In this document: one piece after another, positions 1-7,165 of the stretch
How the letters are laid out: each line of letters begins with the position of its first letter
Position numbering within the stretch: the stretch's first letter is position 1
Assembly: GCA_002347605.1 (NCBI GenBank)
Contig: DDXN01000006.1
Span: 12,088 to 22,328, forward strand
From: Candidatus Dojkabacteria bacterium UBA2259
GTDB taxonomy: Bacteria > Patescibacteriota > Dojkabacteria > SC72
Reading direction: 5' to 3'
Length of the DNA: 10,241 bases
The notes under the pieces: generated by a model
What the model saw: the letters and a program-made list of their open reading frames with translations, nothing else
Databases searched by the model: none
What the model was told of the DNA's origin: nothing
Position numbers and translations under genes: made by a program

Positions 1-1190
1 ATATTAAAGCCAGTAATACTCCTTGCTGAGCCCTTAACAATACCCTCTTTTTTGGTACCTACAAGTACGGGTCTGTGATATTTTTCATTAAGCTTACCTG
101 CTATTAAACCAACCACTCCCTCATGCCAATCATTACCTACAACAAAGAGTAATTTCTCGTCACTCTCTCCAATAATGCTTTGAGCCTCATCTAAACCATT
201 TTGAGTCATATACTGTCTTTGGAAATTAGTTTCATTAAGTATATTTGCAATACTCCCACATACGTCAACCTTCTCACTAACTAATAGTTTAACGGCATCT
301 AAGGGGGACCCTATTCTACCAGCAGCATTAATTCTTGGCCCTAATATATATCCTAAATGGTAGCTATCAATATCTTTAAGCTCCAAACCAGATACTTTTA
401 CTAACTCATTTAATCCAACCCTCTTTCCCTTTTTAATCTGCTCTATTCCATACTTAACTACAACCCTATTCACATCTAGAAGTGGCATTAAATCAGTTAC
501 AGTGGCCATAGCAACAAGATCTAAACCATGTGTATCTTCATTAATTTCAGACTCCATTCCCAACTCTGATCTAATACTTTGAATCAAAAGTAATGTAACA
601 AAAGCACCACATACATTACTGTTAGGATACTCATGCGCAGGATACATAGGATGAACTAAGGAATACTCTAAATCAGTACCGAAATCATCTGGTGGTTGAT
701 GATGATCAGTGATTACAAAATCTAAACTTTTCTCTTTCTTAACTGTATTAATTAACTCCCTATCTCTTACTCCACAATCAACAGATACTAGAAGTTGACC
801 TCCTAATTGCAGTACATCCTCTATTGATGATTGGGTTAATCCATATCCTTGATCTACCCTACTTGGAATATATGGAACAACGTCAACTTTCAAATTTAAC
901 TCCTTTGATACCTCTTTGTAAAGAAATTCCCAAAGTAAACTAACACTACATATACCATCACAATCAAAATCTCCATGTATTACAATCTTTCTACCCTCTT
1001 TTATACATCTTACAATCTCTTTTGTAGCTCTTTTTGAATCATACATCTTTTTATACGATGGAATATCCTTTATGGTACTCTCTAAAAAAGATTTCTCCTC
1101 TATACCTCTACTTCTGAGTATATATTTAACAATATTTTTTGAAACTTTCTTTTTAGGTAATATCCAATTGCTCTTACTTCTAAGACTCAT
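1..1190 (-). CDS. recJ: Single-stranded-DNA-specific 5'-3' exonuclease RecJ (C-terminus cut by window edge)
   Basis: RecJ degrades single-stranded DNA 5' to 3' in recombinational repair, RecFOR-type gap repair and mismatch repair. I translated 396 codons from the ATG at 1190-1188, and the frame is still open at base 1. The DHH phosphoesterase signature is complete: motif I HGDFDCDG (residues 72-79, metal-binding D74/D76/D78), SVDCG (D138), ITDHHQP (160-166, the DHH motif), and VTDLMPL (D233). NAAGRIGSPL (288-297) follows. The DHHA1 part starts with NDWHEGVVGLIAGKL (353-367) and GSARSI (387-392). Full-length RecJ is usually about 560-580 residues, so the rest of DHHA1 and the OB domain lie outside. 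The start codon is 11 bases inside the end of recX, with no clear Shine-Dalgarno site (only AAAAG touching the ATG), so translation is probably coupled to recX. The family call is very secure. Confidence 0.96.
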   Translation of the reverse strand, partial: MSLRSKSNWILPKKKVSKNIVKYILRSRGIEEKSFLESTIKDIPSYKKMYDSKRATKEIVRCIKEGRKIVIHGDFDCDGICSVSLLWEFLYKEVSKELNLKVDVVPYIPSRVDQGYGLTQSSIEDVLQLGGQLLVSVDCGVRDRELINTVKKEKSLDFVITDHHQPPDDFGTDLEYSLVHPMYPAHEYPNSNVCGAFVTLLLIQSIRSELGMESEINEDTHGLDLVAMATVTDLMPLLDVNRVVVKYGIEQIKKGKRVGLNELVKVSGLELKDIDSYHLGYILGPRINAAGRIGSPLDAVKLLVSEKVDVCGSIANILNETNFQRQYMTQNGLDEAQSIIGESDEKLLFVVGNDWHEGVVGLIAGKLNEKYHRPVLVGTKKEGIVKGSARSITGFN

Positions 1191-1827
1191 CTTTTGAAAA
1201 TTGCTCAATTAAATCCCAACTAAAACCCTTTCTAAGTAAATACCCAATCATTTTTTGATCCTTAATACTAAAACTCTTACCCCTATATTTTTTCTCAAAG
1301 GCTTTCTTAAGTATATCTAGTTCGTCATCAATACATTCATTACACACTAGCTCTGCAATATCTTTGCTTACACCCTTTGATATCAATTCTGAAATTAATA
1401 CACTCTTTCCCCTTGGTTTGTTTCTTAATCTACTAGATACAAAACTTCTAGCATACTCCTGGTCATCAATATATTTATACTCTTTTAATTTCTTAATAAT
1501 TCCGTTATTAAGCTTCTCCCAATCAATATTTGCATCCTCTTTAAACCAGATACTCTTTTTCTTAAACTTTAATTCCTTTAAATATCTTTTTACCTGAAAC
1601 TCTGTTTTAGGGCTATGGGAAAGATAATCTGTTACTCTTGTTAGAAATCTAGCTTTCAAATCCTTCTCAAGTATTCTGTCTAAAACAGTGTCATCTATCT
1701 CTAAACCCTCGTAAAGATTCTCACTAGCAAGTGTATCTAAGGATATACCACAAAAAAACTGCTCATCAATATACAGATTTACTCTATTAGGATCTTTTTT
1801 TTGATACTCTATTTTACTTACTCTCAT
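1180..1827 (-). CDS. recX: Regulatory protein RecX
   Basis: RecX modulates RecA, usually by capping or destabilising the RecA filament and inhibiting recombinase activity. The 215-residue protein has the usual length for the larger RecX forms and is made of three-helix repeats. The diagnostic region is YIDDQEYARSFVSSRLRNKP (about residues 118-137), followed by RGKSVLISELISKGVS. The C-terminal repeat ends in GYLLRKGFSWDLIEQ. The ATG at 1827-1825 comes directly after the recA stop codon (TAG at 1830-1828) with no intergenic base, so co-transcription and translational coupling with recA are expected. The stop (TAG at 1182-1180) lies inside recJ. The recA-recX order is classical, and the tight junction supports RecX acting as a dosage-matched partner of RecA. 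Confidence 0.94.
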   Translation of the reverse strand: MRVSKIEYQKKDPNRVNLYIDEQFFCGISLDTLASENLYEGLEIDDTVLDRILEKDLKARFLTRVTDYLSHSPKTEFQVKRYLKELKFKKKSIWFKEDANIDWEKLNNGIIKKLKEYKYIDDQEYARSFVSSRLRNKPRGKSVLISELISKGVSKDIAELVCNECIDDELDILKKAFEKKYRGKSFSIKDQKMIGYLLRKGFSWDLIEQFSKDES

Positions 1828-2844
1828 CTACTTCATTTTAGCACGAACGGCCTTTTCAATTTCATCCCTTAACTTCTTGTCTTCTTTAAGGGCTAATACT
1901 GTTCCATCTCTTCCCTGTGCTAACTGCTTTTCACCATACTTAAACCATGCTCCAGATTTTTCTACTATACCCTGTTGTATTGCGGCATCTAATATACTAC
2001 TCTCTTTGTCTATACCTACTGGATATATCATATCAAAAGAGGCCTCTTTAAAAGGAGGAGCCATTTTGTTTTTTACAACCTTAACAACCCTCGTATGACC
2101 TACCAAATTCCCATCCCTCATAATTTTATCCCTCTGTCTAATATCCATACGTATTGAAGCATAGAACTTTAGTGCATTACCACCAGTTGTTGTTTCGGGA
2201 TTACCAAACATAACACCAATTTTCATTCTTAACTGATTAAGAAAGATAATGGTAGTACCTGTTTTACCAGTAATAGCTGTAAGCTTTCGCAACGCTTGAG
2301 ACATAAGTCGGGCCTGTAACCCCATATGACTATCACCCATCTCTCCCTCTATCTCTGCTCTAGGGGTAAGAGCTGCTACAGAGTCAACCACAATTACACC
2401 AAACGCTGCAGATCTAACTAAAGTCTCTAATATTTCTAATGCCTGTTCTCCAAAATCTGGTTGAGATATATACAAATCATCGATATTAAGACCAATATTT
2501 TTTGCATATCCAGGATCAAAGGCATGCTCTGCATCAATAAATGCCACAGCATCTCCCTTCTTTTGAGCTTCTGCAAGAATATGTATAGCTAATGTAGTCT
2601 TACCAGATGATTCTGGCCCATATATTTCAATTATTCTTCCCTTTGGAACACCCCCTATACCAAGTGCCATATCTAGTGAAAGTGCACCTGTAGGTATTAC
2701 CTCTACATTTACTCTCTCTTTGCTTCCTAACTTCATAATTGAACCCTTCCCAAACTGTTTCTCAATCTGTGCAATAGCAACATCTATTGCTTTACTTTTA
2801 CCACTTGAAACAACACTTTTAACTTCCTTTGTAGTTGATACCAT
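1828..2844 (-). CDS. recA: Recombinase RecA
   Basis: RecA is the ATP-dependent strand-exchange protein that forms filaments on single-stranded DNA in homologous recombination and, where present, the SOS response. The 338-residue protein shows the Walker A motif GPESSGKT (76-83), Walker [10 protein letters not shown] (151-159), the Gln/Asn switch [10 protein letters not shown] (201-210), and the DNA-binding loop L2 with [17 protein letters not shown] (214-230). The N-terminal subunit-interface helix holds [18 protein letters not shown] (23-40). The C-terminus ends in basic KAVRAKMK and lacks the long acidic tail that damps activity in E. coli RecA. The start is the ATG at 2844-2842, giving a normal RecA N-terminus. 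No Shine-Dalgarno site precedes it. A TTGACT/TATGCT promoter lies upstream, and a 14-base inverted repeat covers the start codon. It leads the recA-recX-recJ operon. Confidence 0.98.
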   Translation of the reverse strand: MVSTTKEVKSVVSSGKSKAIDVAIAQIEKQFGKGSIMKLGSKERVNVEVIPTGALSLDMALGIGGVPKGRIIEIYGPESSGKTTLAIHILAEAQKKGDAVAFIDAEHAFDPGYAKNIGLNIDDLYISQPDFGEQALEILETLVRSAAFGVIVVDSVAALTPRAEIEGEMGDSHMGLQARLMSQALRKLTAITGKTGTTIIFLNQLRMKIGVMFGNPETTTGGNALKFYASIRMDIRQRDKIMRDGNLVGHTRVVKVVKNKMAPPFKEASFDMIYPVGIDKESSILDAAIQQGIVEKSGAWFKYGEKQLAQGRDGTVLALKEDKKLRDEIEKAVRAKMK

Positions 2845-2856
2845 AGTAAATACTAT
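2843..2856 (-). promoter_or_regulatory. Inverted repeat over the recA start codon
   Basis: The minus strand reads ATAGTA-TT-TACTAT, two perfect 6-base arms around a 2-base centre. The final AT is the first two bases of the recA ATG. The TATAGT inside it also resembles a -10 box lying 7 bases before the ATG. It could be an operator for a repressor, a weak leaderless promoter, or coincidence in AT-rich DNA. It does not match the E. coli (CTG-N10-CAG) or Gram-positive (GAAC-N4-GTTC) LexA consensus. Confidence 0.35.
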
Positions 2857-2878
2857 ACATTAACTTAAATACTCTTTA

Positions 2879-2907
2879 AGCATATCAAAGGTGATTGCCT
2901 TAGTCAA
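2879..2907 (-). promoter_or_regulatory. Candidate sigma70-type promoter for the recA operon
   Basis: The minus strand holds TTGACT (2907-2902), a 17-base spacer and TATGCT (2884-2879). These match the -35 and -10 consensus at 5/6 and 4/6 with ideal spacing. Transcription would start near 2872 and leave a leader of about 28 bases before the recA ATG. It lies in the 88-base gap between the upstream amidohydrolase-like gene and recA. It was assigned by eye only. Confidence 0.6.
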
Positions 2908-2932
2908 AAAAGCAGGAATATATTAATGAAAA

Positions 2933-3532
2933 TTAAACAACTAAAAAAGAAGATATATTCTTAACAAATACTTTCCTTAAATTTTCATCCTCTCTAATAT
3001 ATCTTGCTATTTCTAATTGAACAGAAGGAACTCTTAATTTAGAAGCGACATACTCACCTAGTGTTTCCTGTTTGTCCTCTGGGAATCTAAAAATACATAT
3101 GCTCATACCCTTTAGCTTACCCTTGTCTACACTATTTGAAATATCATTAGCTAAAAGAATGGACTTAAAGAATTTAGATGGATAGTAAATACCTAAATCA
3201 TACTCATATTCATCCTTAAGGCCGTGAATATCTACAAACTTTTTAATCTTTCCCTTCCCCACTATATCTGCAACAACCTGTTTGTAAGGATTATCCTTAA
3301 ACTTATGCCAATTAGGATCAAAAGATGTCTCTTCACTTTGAATAACTCCCCATGCACCTGTTTGAGTACAAATATCCTCAACGATATTATTAGTAAACTG
3401 TTCACCCCATTTGTAAGACATGGTTAGAGAAGGTCTTTTATGAGAATATACATGGGGAGCAGAAAGAAGTATTGGAATACTTCCTTTTATTACTTTTACA
3501 TACTCTGAATCTAACATATTTAAGAGTATCAT
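2933..3532 (-). CDS. N-formylglutamate amidohydrolase-like protein (putative zinc hydrolase)
   Basis: The 199-residue protein resembles the N-formylglutamate amidohydrolase (FGase) superfamily. Members hydrolyse N-formyl or acyl amino-acid amide bonds with a zinc ion. Visible hallmarks are ILLSAPHVYSHKRP near the N-terminus (residues 21-34, matching the family's S-x-P-H segment), FVDIHGLKDEYEYDLGI in the middle (D-x-H, candidate zinc ligands), and SVQLEIARYIRE near the C-terminus (the family's Q-x-E segment). It is shorter than the classical HutG-type enzyme of about 260 residues and has no signal peptide. The ATG at 3532-3530 is preceded by AAGAGG at 7 bases, the only good Shine-Dalgarno site in the window. 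That fixes this start over the ATG five codons later. No histidine-degradation genes are nearby, so the true substrate is unknown. Function is inferred from motifs only. Confidence 0.65.
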   Translation of the reverse strand: MILLNMLDSEYVKVIKGSIPILLSAPHVYSHKRPSLTMSYKWGEQFTNNIVEDICTQTGAWGVIQSEETSFDPNWHKFKDNPYKQVVADIVGKGKIKKFVDIHGLKDEYEYDLGIYYPSKFFKSILLANDISNSVDKGKLKGMSICIFRFPEDKQETLGEYVASKLRVPSVQLEIARYIREDENLRKVFVKNISSFLVV

Positions 3533-3539
3533 ATTTAAA

Positions 3540-3545
3540 CCTCTT
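3540..3545 (-). promoter_or_regulatory. Shine-Dalgarno site of the amidohydrolase-like gene
   Basis: AAGAGG on the minus strand lies 7 bases upstream of the ATG at 3532. It matches the anti-Shine-Dalgarno core and decides the start. It stands out because neighbouring genes show no comparable site. Confidence 0.7.
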
Positions 3546-3560
3546 TTTATATATTTTTAT

Positions 3561-3590
3561 TCTATAACCCCAATACAGTATTGATATGAA
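3561..3590 (-). promoter_or_regulatory. Candidate promoter of the amidohydrolase-like gene
   Basis: The minus strand carries TTCATA (3590-3585), an 18-base spacer and TATAGA (3566-3561). This would give a leader of about 22 bases that includes the AAGAGG ribosome site. It lies in the 107-base divergent region shared with the plus-strand DUF5684 gene. The -35 match is modest. Confidence 0.4.
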
Positions 3591-3639
3591 TCAAAAAGAA
3601 TGATAGATTGGGAGATATATAACTTATTAATATCCTTAA

Positions 3640-4218
3640 ATGGGAAAACTTAAATTACTCTTTCTCCCAATCTTTGTCTCTCTGTGTCTAATACCTTTCT
3701 CCCTATCCTTTGCTCAAGAGGATGAAGTATTACAATATGGAACCGAAGAAGAAGAGATTCCTGTTTTGTATGACACTGAATATGACTCAGCTATAGAACA
3801 AAAAGCTGCAAGAGATGTAACCATTGTACTTATGCTAGTAACAACGGTAATATTTCTCTCTGCATATATATTCTCTGCAGTCGCTTTAGTAAAAATTGGA
3901 AAGGAAATGAATTACGAGAATTCATGGTTTGCATGGATACCAATATTACAATCTGTAATGCTATTCCAATTAGTTGGTATGAATCCACTTCTTCTACTCC
4001 TTCTACTTATTCCTGGGGCTGGCCAAGCTGCAGCTGGAATACTCTCCATTATTGCATTTATGAAGCTTACCGAAAAGAGAGGTTATGACAAGACCTTAGC
4101 TTTAATTATGCTTACAGGTATAGGATTATTTGTTCTTCTTTACTTACTAGCATGGAAACCAAAAAGTGTGCAAACTCAACCACTTTCTCAAACACCAGTA
4201 ACACCACCAGTATCATAA
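3640..4218 (+). CDS. DUF5684-type membrane protein with signal peptide
   Basis: This is a 192-residue membrane protein of unknown function. The N-terminus is a typical signal peptide (basic MGKLK, hydrophobic core, likely cleavage after SLSFA at residue 25 or close by). An acidic extracytoplasmic stretch follows (about 26-58, rich in E and D). Membrane segments lie at about 62-84, 117-141 and 153-171. Between the first two sits ALVKIGKEMNYENSWFAWIP (82-101), which matches the conserved K-I-(x)n-W-x-A-W-I-P signature of the DUF5684 family. The tail is proline- and threonine-rich (174-192). No Shine-Dalgarno site is seen; TATAAC at 3618-3623 could be a -10 box giving a leader of about 10 bases. 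The gene is alone on its strand, divergent from the amidohydrolase-like gene, and ends at a strong terminator. The family call rests on pattern memory. Confidence 0.75.
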   Translation: MGKLKLLFLPIFVSLCLIPFSLSFAQEDEVLQYGTEEEEIPVLYDTEYDSAIEQKAARDVTIVLMLVTTVIFLSAYIFSAVALVKIGKEMNYENSWFAWIPILQSVMLFQLVGMNPLLLLLLLIPGAGQAAAGILSIIAFMKLTEKRGYDKTLALIMLTGIGLFVLLYLLAWKPKSVQTQPLSQTPVTPPVS

Positions 4219-4237
4219 GGAAAAGGAAAAAGAAATT

Positions 4238-4267
4238 AAAAGAGGGAGATGTCTCCCTCTTTTTTTT
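4238..4267. terminator. Bidirectional intrinsic terminator
   Basis: The arms AAAAGAGGGAGA (4238-4249) and TCTCCCTCTTTT (4252-4263) are perfectly complementary. A realistic fold is GAGGGAG paired with CTCCCTC around a 4-base loop, followed by a run of eight T (4260-4267). The opposite strand reads the same stem followed by CTCTTTTAATTT. The hairpin can therefore end both the plus-strand DUF5684 gene (stop at 4218) and minus-strand rmuC (stop at 4268). Confidence 0.9.
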
Positions 4268-5434
4268 CTAAAGCAAAGTACCCTGATCACTCTCTTTTTC
4301 GGGAATTGGAAGTGGTACAACATTAGAAAGAACTTTCTCTTCTTTCTCATCTCCTTCCAACCGAACTAAATCCATTTTTCTCTTCATCTGATTAACACGA
4401 GTTGTACTAACATCAGAGTACTGTTTTTGTAATTGATCTATCCTTATACCCACCTTGTCAAACTCCTCACTAAATTTGTCAAACTCCTTCTCTACAGATT
4501 TAACATGACCAACAATTTTGTAAATATTTTCTTGAATTCTAAAATTTTCATATGCCTGTTTAATCATTCTAAGAATAGCTGTAAAACTAAAAGGTCCAGC
4601 CAATACTACTTTCCTCTCCATAGCATCTTGCCATATAGCAGGCATCTTGTCATAGATAAAGGAAAATATCATTTCATTAGGTATAAAAAGAATCACAAAA
4701 TCAACAGTTTTGTCCTCAGGATTAATATAGTCACGAGATGTAACCTGTTTAATCTTCTCCTTAACATCTATTTCAAACTGCTTCATGTACCTACTCCTTG
4801 CATCAGTATCATCTGTTTCGGTCATTCTTTGTAATGAAGCGTATGGAAATTTAGCATCAACATTAATCTTCGTCCTATCCGGTAAATACACTGTGAAATC
4901 TGGCCTACTCTCACTACCACCCTCTTGCCTTGTATATGTTTCTCCTACAACAAAACCTGCCATCTTAAGTAAATCATCTGCAACCTGCTCTCCAAATTGT
5001 CCTCTTAGCTGATTATTTGAAAGAACCTTCTTAAGGTTCTCGGTACTTACAGATAGCTGCTCTGTAATCTTTTTGTACTCATCTAACGAGTTTTTCAACG
5101 CAGAGAAAGAATTAATCCTATCCTTTTCAGAAACCTCTAAATCCTTCTTACTCTCTTTAAGATCCTCTTGTATAACCTTTACCAATCTCTCTATCTCACC
5201 CCTTTTGTTCTCTAAATCAACCCTACTCTTACTTGATTCTGCACCAAGTTTCTGATCCGCCATTCTGACTAAACTCTCATTCGCTTGATCTAATATACCT
5301 GGCATTATTTCATTCAATTTCGCAGATATAGTTTCAGTTATTGCCTCTTTTTGTTTTCTATTCCCCTTAAAAAAGAAATAGAAGATACCAATACCTAAAA
5401 GTATCCCTCCTAAAAGACCTATTACTAACTCCAT
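4268..5434 (-). CDS. rmuC: DNA recombination protein RmuC family
   Basis: RmuC-family proteins are membrane-anchored putative nucleases that limit recombination at inverted repeats. More recently some have been linked to defence against foreign DNA. The 388-residue protein has one N-terminal membrane anchor (residues 3-22) followed by basic FKGNRKQK. A long, charged, coiled-coil-like helix spans about 27-140. The RmuC domain starts at NQLRGQFGEQVADDLLKMAG (141-160). The PD-(D/E)xK-like active-site residues are visible as E149, D179 in SRPDF, and D193-x-K195 in NVDAKFP. VDFVILFIPNEMIF (244-257) and a helical C-terminus follow. The ATG at 5434-5432 gives a start right at the membrane anchor. 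The gene is divergent from the flippase gene and convergent with the DUF5684 gene, with a terminator between. The domain order is typical and nothing appears broken. Confidence 0.94.
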   Translation of the reverse strand: MELVIGLLGGILLGIGIFYFFFKGNRKQKEAITETISAKLNEIMPGILDQANESLVRMADQKLGAESSKSRVDLENKRGEIERLVKVIQEDLKESKKDLEVSEKDRINSFSALKNSLDEYKKITEQLSVSTENLKKVLSNNQLRGQFGEQVADDLLKMAGFVVGETYTRQEGGSESRPDFTVYLPDRTKINVDAKFPYASLQRMTETDDTDARSRYMKQFEIDVKEKIKQVTSRDYINPEDKTVDFVILFIPNEMIFSFIYDKMPAIWQDAMERKVVLAGPFSFTAILRMIKQAYENFRIQENIYKIVGHVKSVEKEFDKFSEEFDKVGIRIDQLQKQYSDVSTTRVNQMKRKMDLVRLEGDEKEEKVLSNVVPLPIPEKESDQGTLL

Positions 5435-5469
5435 AATGGTAAAAATTTTTAATTTATTGTATTCTCATC

Positions 5470-5476
5470 TATTATA
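5470..5476. promoter_or_regulatory. Overlapping divergent -10 elements, rmuC and flippase gene
   Basis: The minus strand has a perfect TATAAT (5476-5471), which would start rmuC transcription near 5464 with a leader of about 30 bases. The plus strand has TATTAT (5470-5475), with only 5 bases between it and the ATG at 5481, predicting a leaderless flippase mRNA. The -35 boxes are poor on both strands. The two -10 elements occupy almost the same bases, so the two promoters would compete. Confidence 0.45.
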
Positions 5477-5480
5477 CAGT

Positions 5481-6722
5481 ATGAATATTACTAAGCACAT
5501 TACTGAAAACAAAACATTCCTTAATCACATCTTAATTACTTTAGGAATAGGCTTAATTGTAAACTTTCTTAACTACATATTTAGTATATATTTAGCAAGG
5601 AACCTTGTTACCAATGATTTCAATATCTACAATGCAATATTAGGAATAGTTACACTAATACAGATCCCAACCATAGCTATACAGACAGCAATTACTAAAA
5701 AAGTAGCTAGGAACAAAAATTTTAATCTTAACCAGTTCAAAAGAAAAAGTACTTTACAATTAATAGTAATAGCATTTATTCTCTCTCTACTATTTCTACT
5801 GCTTAAAAACCCAATTGCTGATATATCAAATATTGATACAAAATACATACCACTTCTCTCACTTGTACTCTTTGTATCTCTTGTTACTCCAATTGCAAAG
5901 GGTTTCTTACTCGGTTTAGAAAAGATTCTTTCTTTTAATATGGTATTACTTTTTGAAACAGTATTAAAATTCGTATTAGGATACATTGCAATAACTAACG
6001 ATTTGGGAATGAATATGATTATACTAGCATTTTGTATTCCATCAGTTATTACTACACTCATAATACTTCCATTACTTAAAAGTAAAGGAAAAGAGGAACT
6101 AACAAAAGAGATTACCCTAGATTACAAACAAATCTCTTTAATATTTTTTACCTTTCTACTACTAAACGTACCATTTACTCTAGATCTTATCCTAGTTAAT
6201 CCAGAGGTTAGAGCATCGTATGGTGCACTCTCTTTAATTGGAAAAATTGTATATTTTGGTTCAGTAACAATTGCTAACCTAATGATTTCAAAACTCTCAA
6301 ATTCCAAAAAAGAATCAAGAAAAAAGAGCTTACTAATCTCTTTAATAGTATCAAGCTTAACAGGAGTAGCAATATGTATTGTATATATGCTCTTTACCCA
6401 AGAGATCTTACAATTTGTATTTAATGGTGCATATCTAGATATATCTAGATATATAGTGCCTTACTCTCTAGCTATGATTGCATACTCAACAGGATATATG
6501 GTTATTACATCTCAACTTGTTAATGATTCATATGTCCATATATACATACTACTAGGAATTTCTTTACTACAGGTGGTTTTGTATAATATCAACAATACAA
6601 CTTTGTATGATGCATTCCTTAATCAGGTTGTAATATATGGAGTGCTATTTCTTTTTGTACTAGTTATTTTAATTTCTAAAATATTTAAAAAAGATGGGAA
6701 AAACGTTCAAAGAGAAACTTAA
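5481..6722 (+). CDS. Oligosaccharide/polysaccharide flippase family membrane protein
   Basis: This is a polytopic inner-membrane protein of the MOP/MVF (Wzx-like) superfamily. Such proteins move lipid-linked saccharides across the membrane for surface polysaccharide assembly. From the ATG at 5481 it has 413 residues, normal for the family, with about 12-14 hydrophobic segments spread over its length. The N-terminus fits the family pattern: a first helix (LGIGLIVNFLNYIFSIYLAR) followed by a segment resembling F-N-x-Y-N-A-I-x-G. A longer frame opens at ATG 5436, but that adds 15 residues and would begin one base from the rmuC start codon. It also lacks a ribosome site, whereas 5481 follows a -10-like box directly. 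The 3' end overlaps mscL by 29 bases. No glycosyltransferase genes are adjacent, so the transported substrate cannot be inferred. Confidence 0.85.
   Translation: MNITKHITENKTFLNHILITLGIGLIVNFLNYIFSIYLARNLVTNDFNIYNAILGIVTLIQIPTIAIQTAITKKVARNKNFNLNQFKRKSTLQLIVIAFILSLLFLLLKNPIADISNIDTKYIPLLSLVLFVSLVTPIAKGFLLGLEKILSFNMVLLFETVLKFVLGYIAITNDLGMNMIILAFCIPSVITTLIILPLLKSKGKEELTKEITLDYKQISLIFFTFLLLNVPFTLDLILVNPEVRASYGALSLIGKIVYFGSVTIANLMISKLSNSKKESRKKSLLISLIVSSLTGVAICIVYMLFTQEILQFVFNGAYLDISRYIVPYSLAMIAYSTGYMVITSQLVNDSYVHIYILLGISLLQVVLYNINNTTLYDAFLNQVVIYGVLFLFVLVILISKIFKKDGKNVQRET
6431..6454 (+). repeat. Short palindromic tandem repeat inside the flippase gene
   Basis: The 10-base unit ATATCTAGAT occurs twice in a row, followed by ATAT. 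Bases 6431-6452 form a perfect 22-base palindrome. It is in frame and codes for YLDISRYI, so it is probably a chance product of AT-rich codons. Confidence 0.7.
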
Positions 6723-7161
6723 AGAAGAAGGAAAAAACTTCAAAGATTTTGCACTTAAGGGAGACGCAATCACTCTGGCTGTTGGTGTAATTATTGGTAT
6801 GGCTTTTAAAGAGTTGGTTGATTCTTTGGTAAACAATATATTTACACCTCCTATTGGTTTTTTAACTGCTAAATTGGATTTCTCTCAGCTATACATTACT
6901 TTGGGAAAAACAAGATATGAGACACTTGCAGATGCAAAGGCAGCTAATGCAGTTGTTTTACAGTATGGCTTAGTGTTAAATGCAATAATTACATTCATTA
7001 TTACAGCCATTATACTTTACATAATTGTTAGAACTATTAGTAAAGCGGTAGCGAAAGAGAAGAAAGAAGAAGCAAAGAAGACTAAACAGTGTCCTTACTG
7101 TATGTCAGAAATAAATATAAAGGCAAAGAAATGTCCTTTCTGTACAAGTATTGTAAAATAG
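6694..7161 (+). CDS. mscL: Large-conductance mechanosensitive channel MscL with C-terminal zinc ribbon
   Basis: MscL opens under membrane tension to release solutes during hypo-osmotic shock. It works as a pentamer in the inner membrane. The 155-residue protein has the N-terminal amphipathic helix KNFKDFALKGDAITLAVGVIIG (about 14-35, the family signature), TM1 at about 24-46, a periplasmic loop (50-88), and TM2 at about 89-113. A charged linker (KEKKEEAKKTKQ) follows. The C-terminus is CPYC-x10-CPFC (C133, C136, C147, C150), a rubredoxin-like zinc ribbon not present in E. coli MscL. The ATG at 6694 lies 29 bases inside the flippase gene in another frame. No later ATG keeps the N-terminal helix, so this start is required. 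There is no Shine-Dalgarno site; expression is probably coupled to the flippase gene. The stop lies only 4 bases from the convergent minus-strand gene. Confidence 0.93.
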   Translation: MGKTFKEKLKEEGKNFKDFALKGDAITLAVGVIIGMAFKELVDSLVNNIFTPPIGFLTAKLDFSQLYITLGKTRYETLADAKAANAVVLQYGLVLNAIITFIITAIILYIIVRTISKAVAKEKKEEAKKTKQCPYCMSEINIKAKKCPFCTSIVK

Positions 7162-7165
7162 TTTG

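Noticed and set aside
1364..1597. Plus-strand 77-codon frame antisense to recX
   Set aside because: It lies entirely inside a secure recX gene, and its low-complexity hydrophobic product is what the complement of lysine- and glutamate-rich codons gives.
4433..5255. Three plus-strand frames antisense to rmuC
   Set aside because: They overlap a complete, well-conserved rmuC gene and have no promoter, ribosome site or recognisable product.
4268..5434. rmuC as part of a defence island
   Set aside because: RmuC relatives have been linked to defence, but the neighbours are ordinary envelope and housekeeping genes with no restriction, toxin-antitoxin or CRISPR components.
5436..5480. Upstream ATG extending the flippase gene by 15 codons
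   Set aside because: The extra residues are not part of the family N-terminus, the ATG is one base from the divergent rmuC start, and the internal ATG at 5481 sits directly behind a -10-like box.
5627..6061. 144-codon minus-strand frame inside the flippase gene
   Set aside because: It is the complement of codons of a clear polytopic membrane protein and shows no domain of its own.
6431..6454. Palindromic tandem repeat as a regulatory or recombination site
   Set aside because: It lies deep inside the coding frame of the flippase gene, keeps the frame, and is short enough to arise by chance in AT-rich codons.
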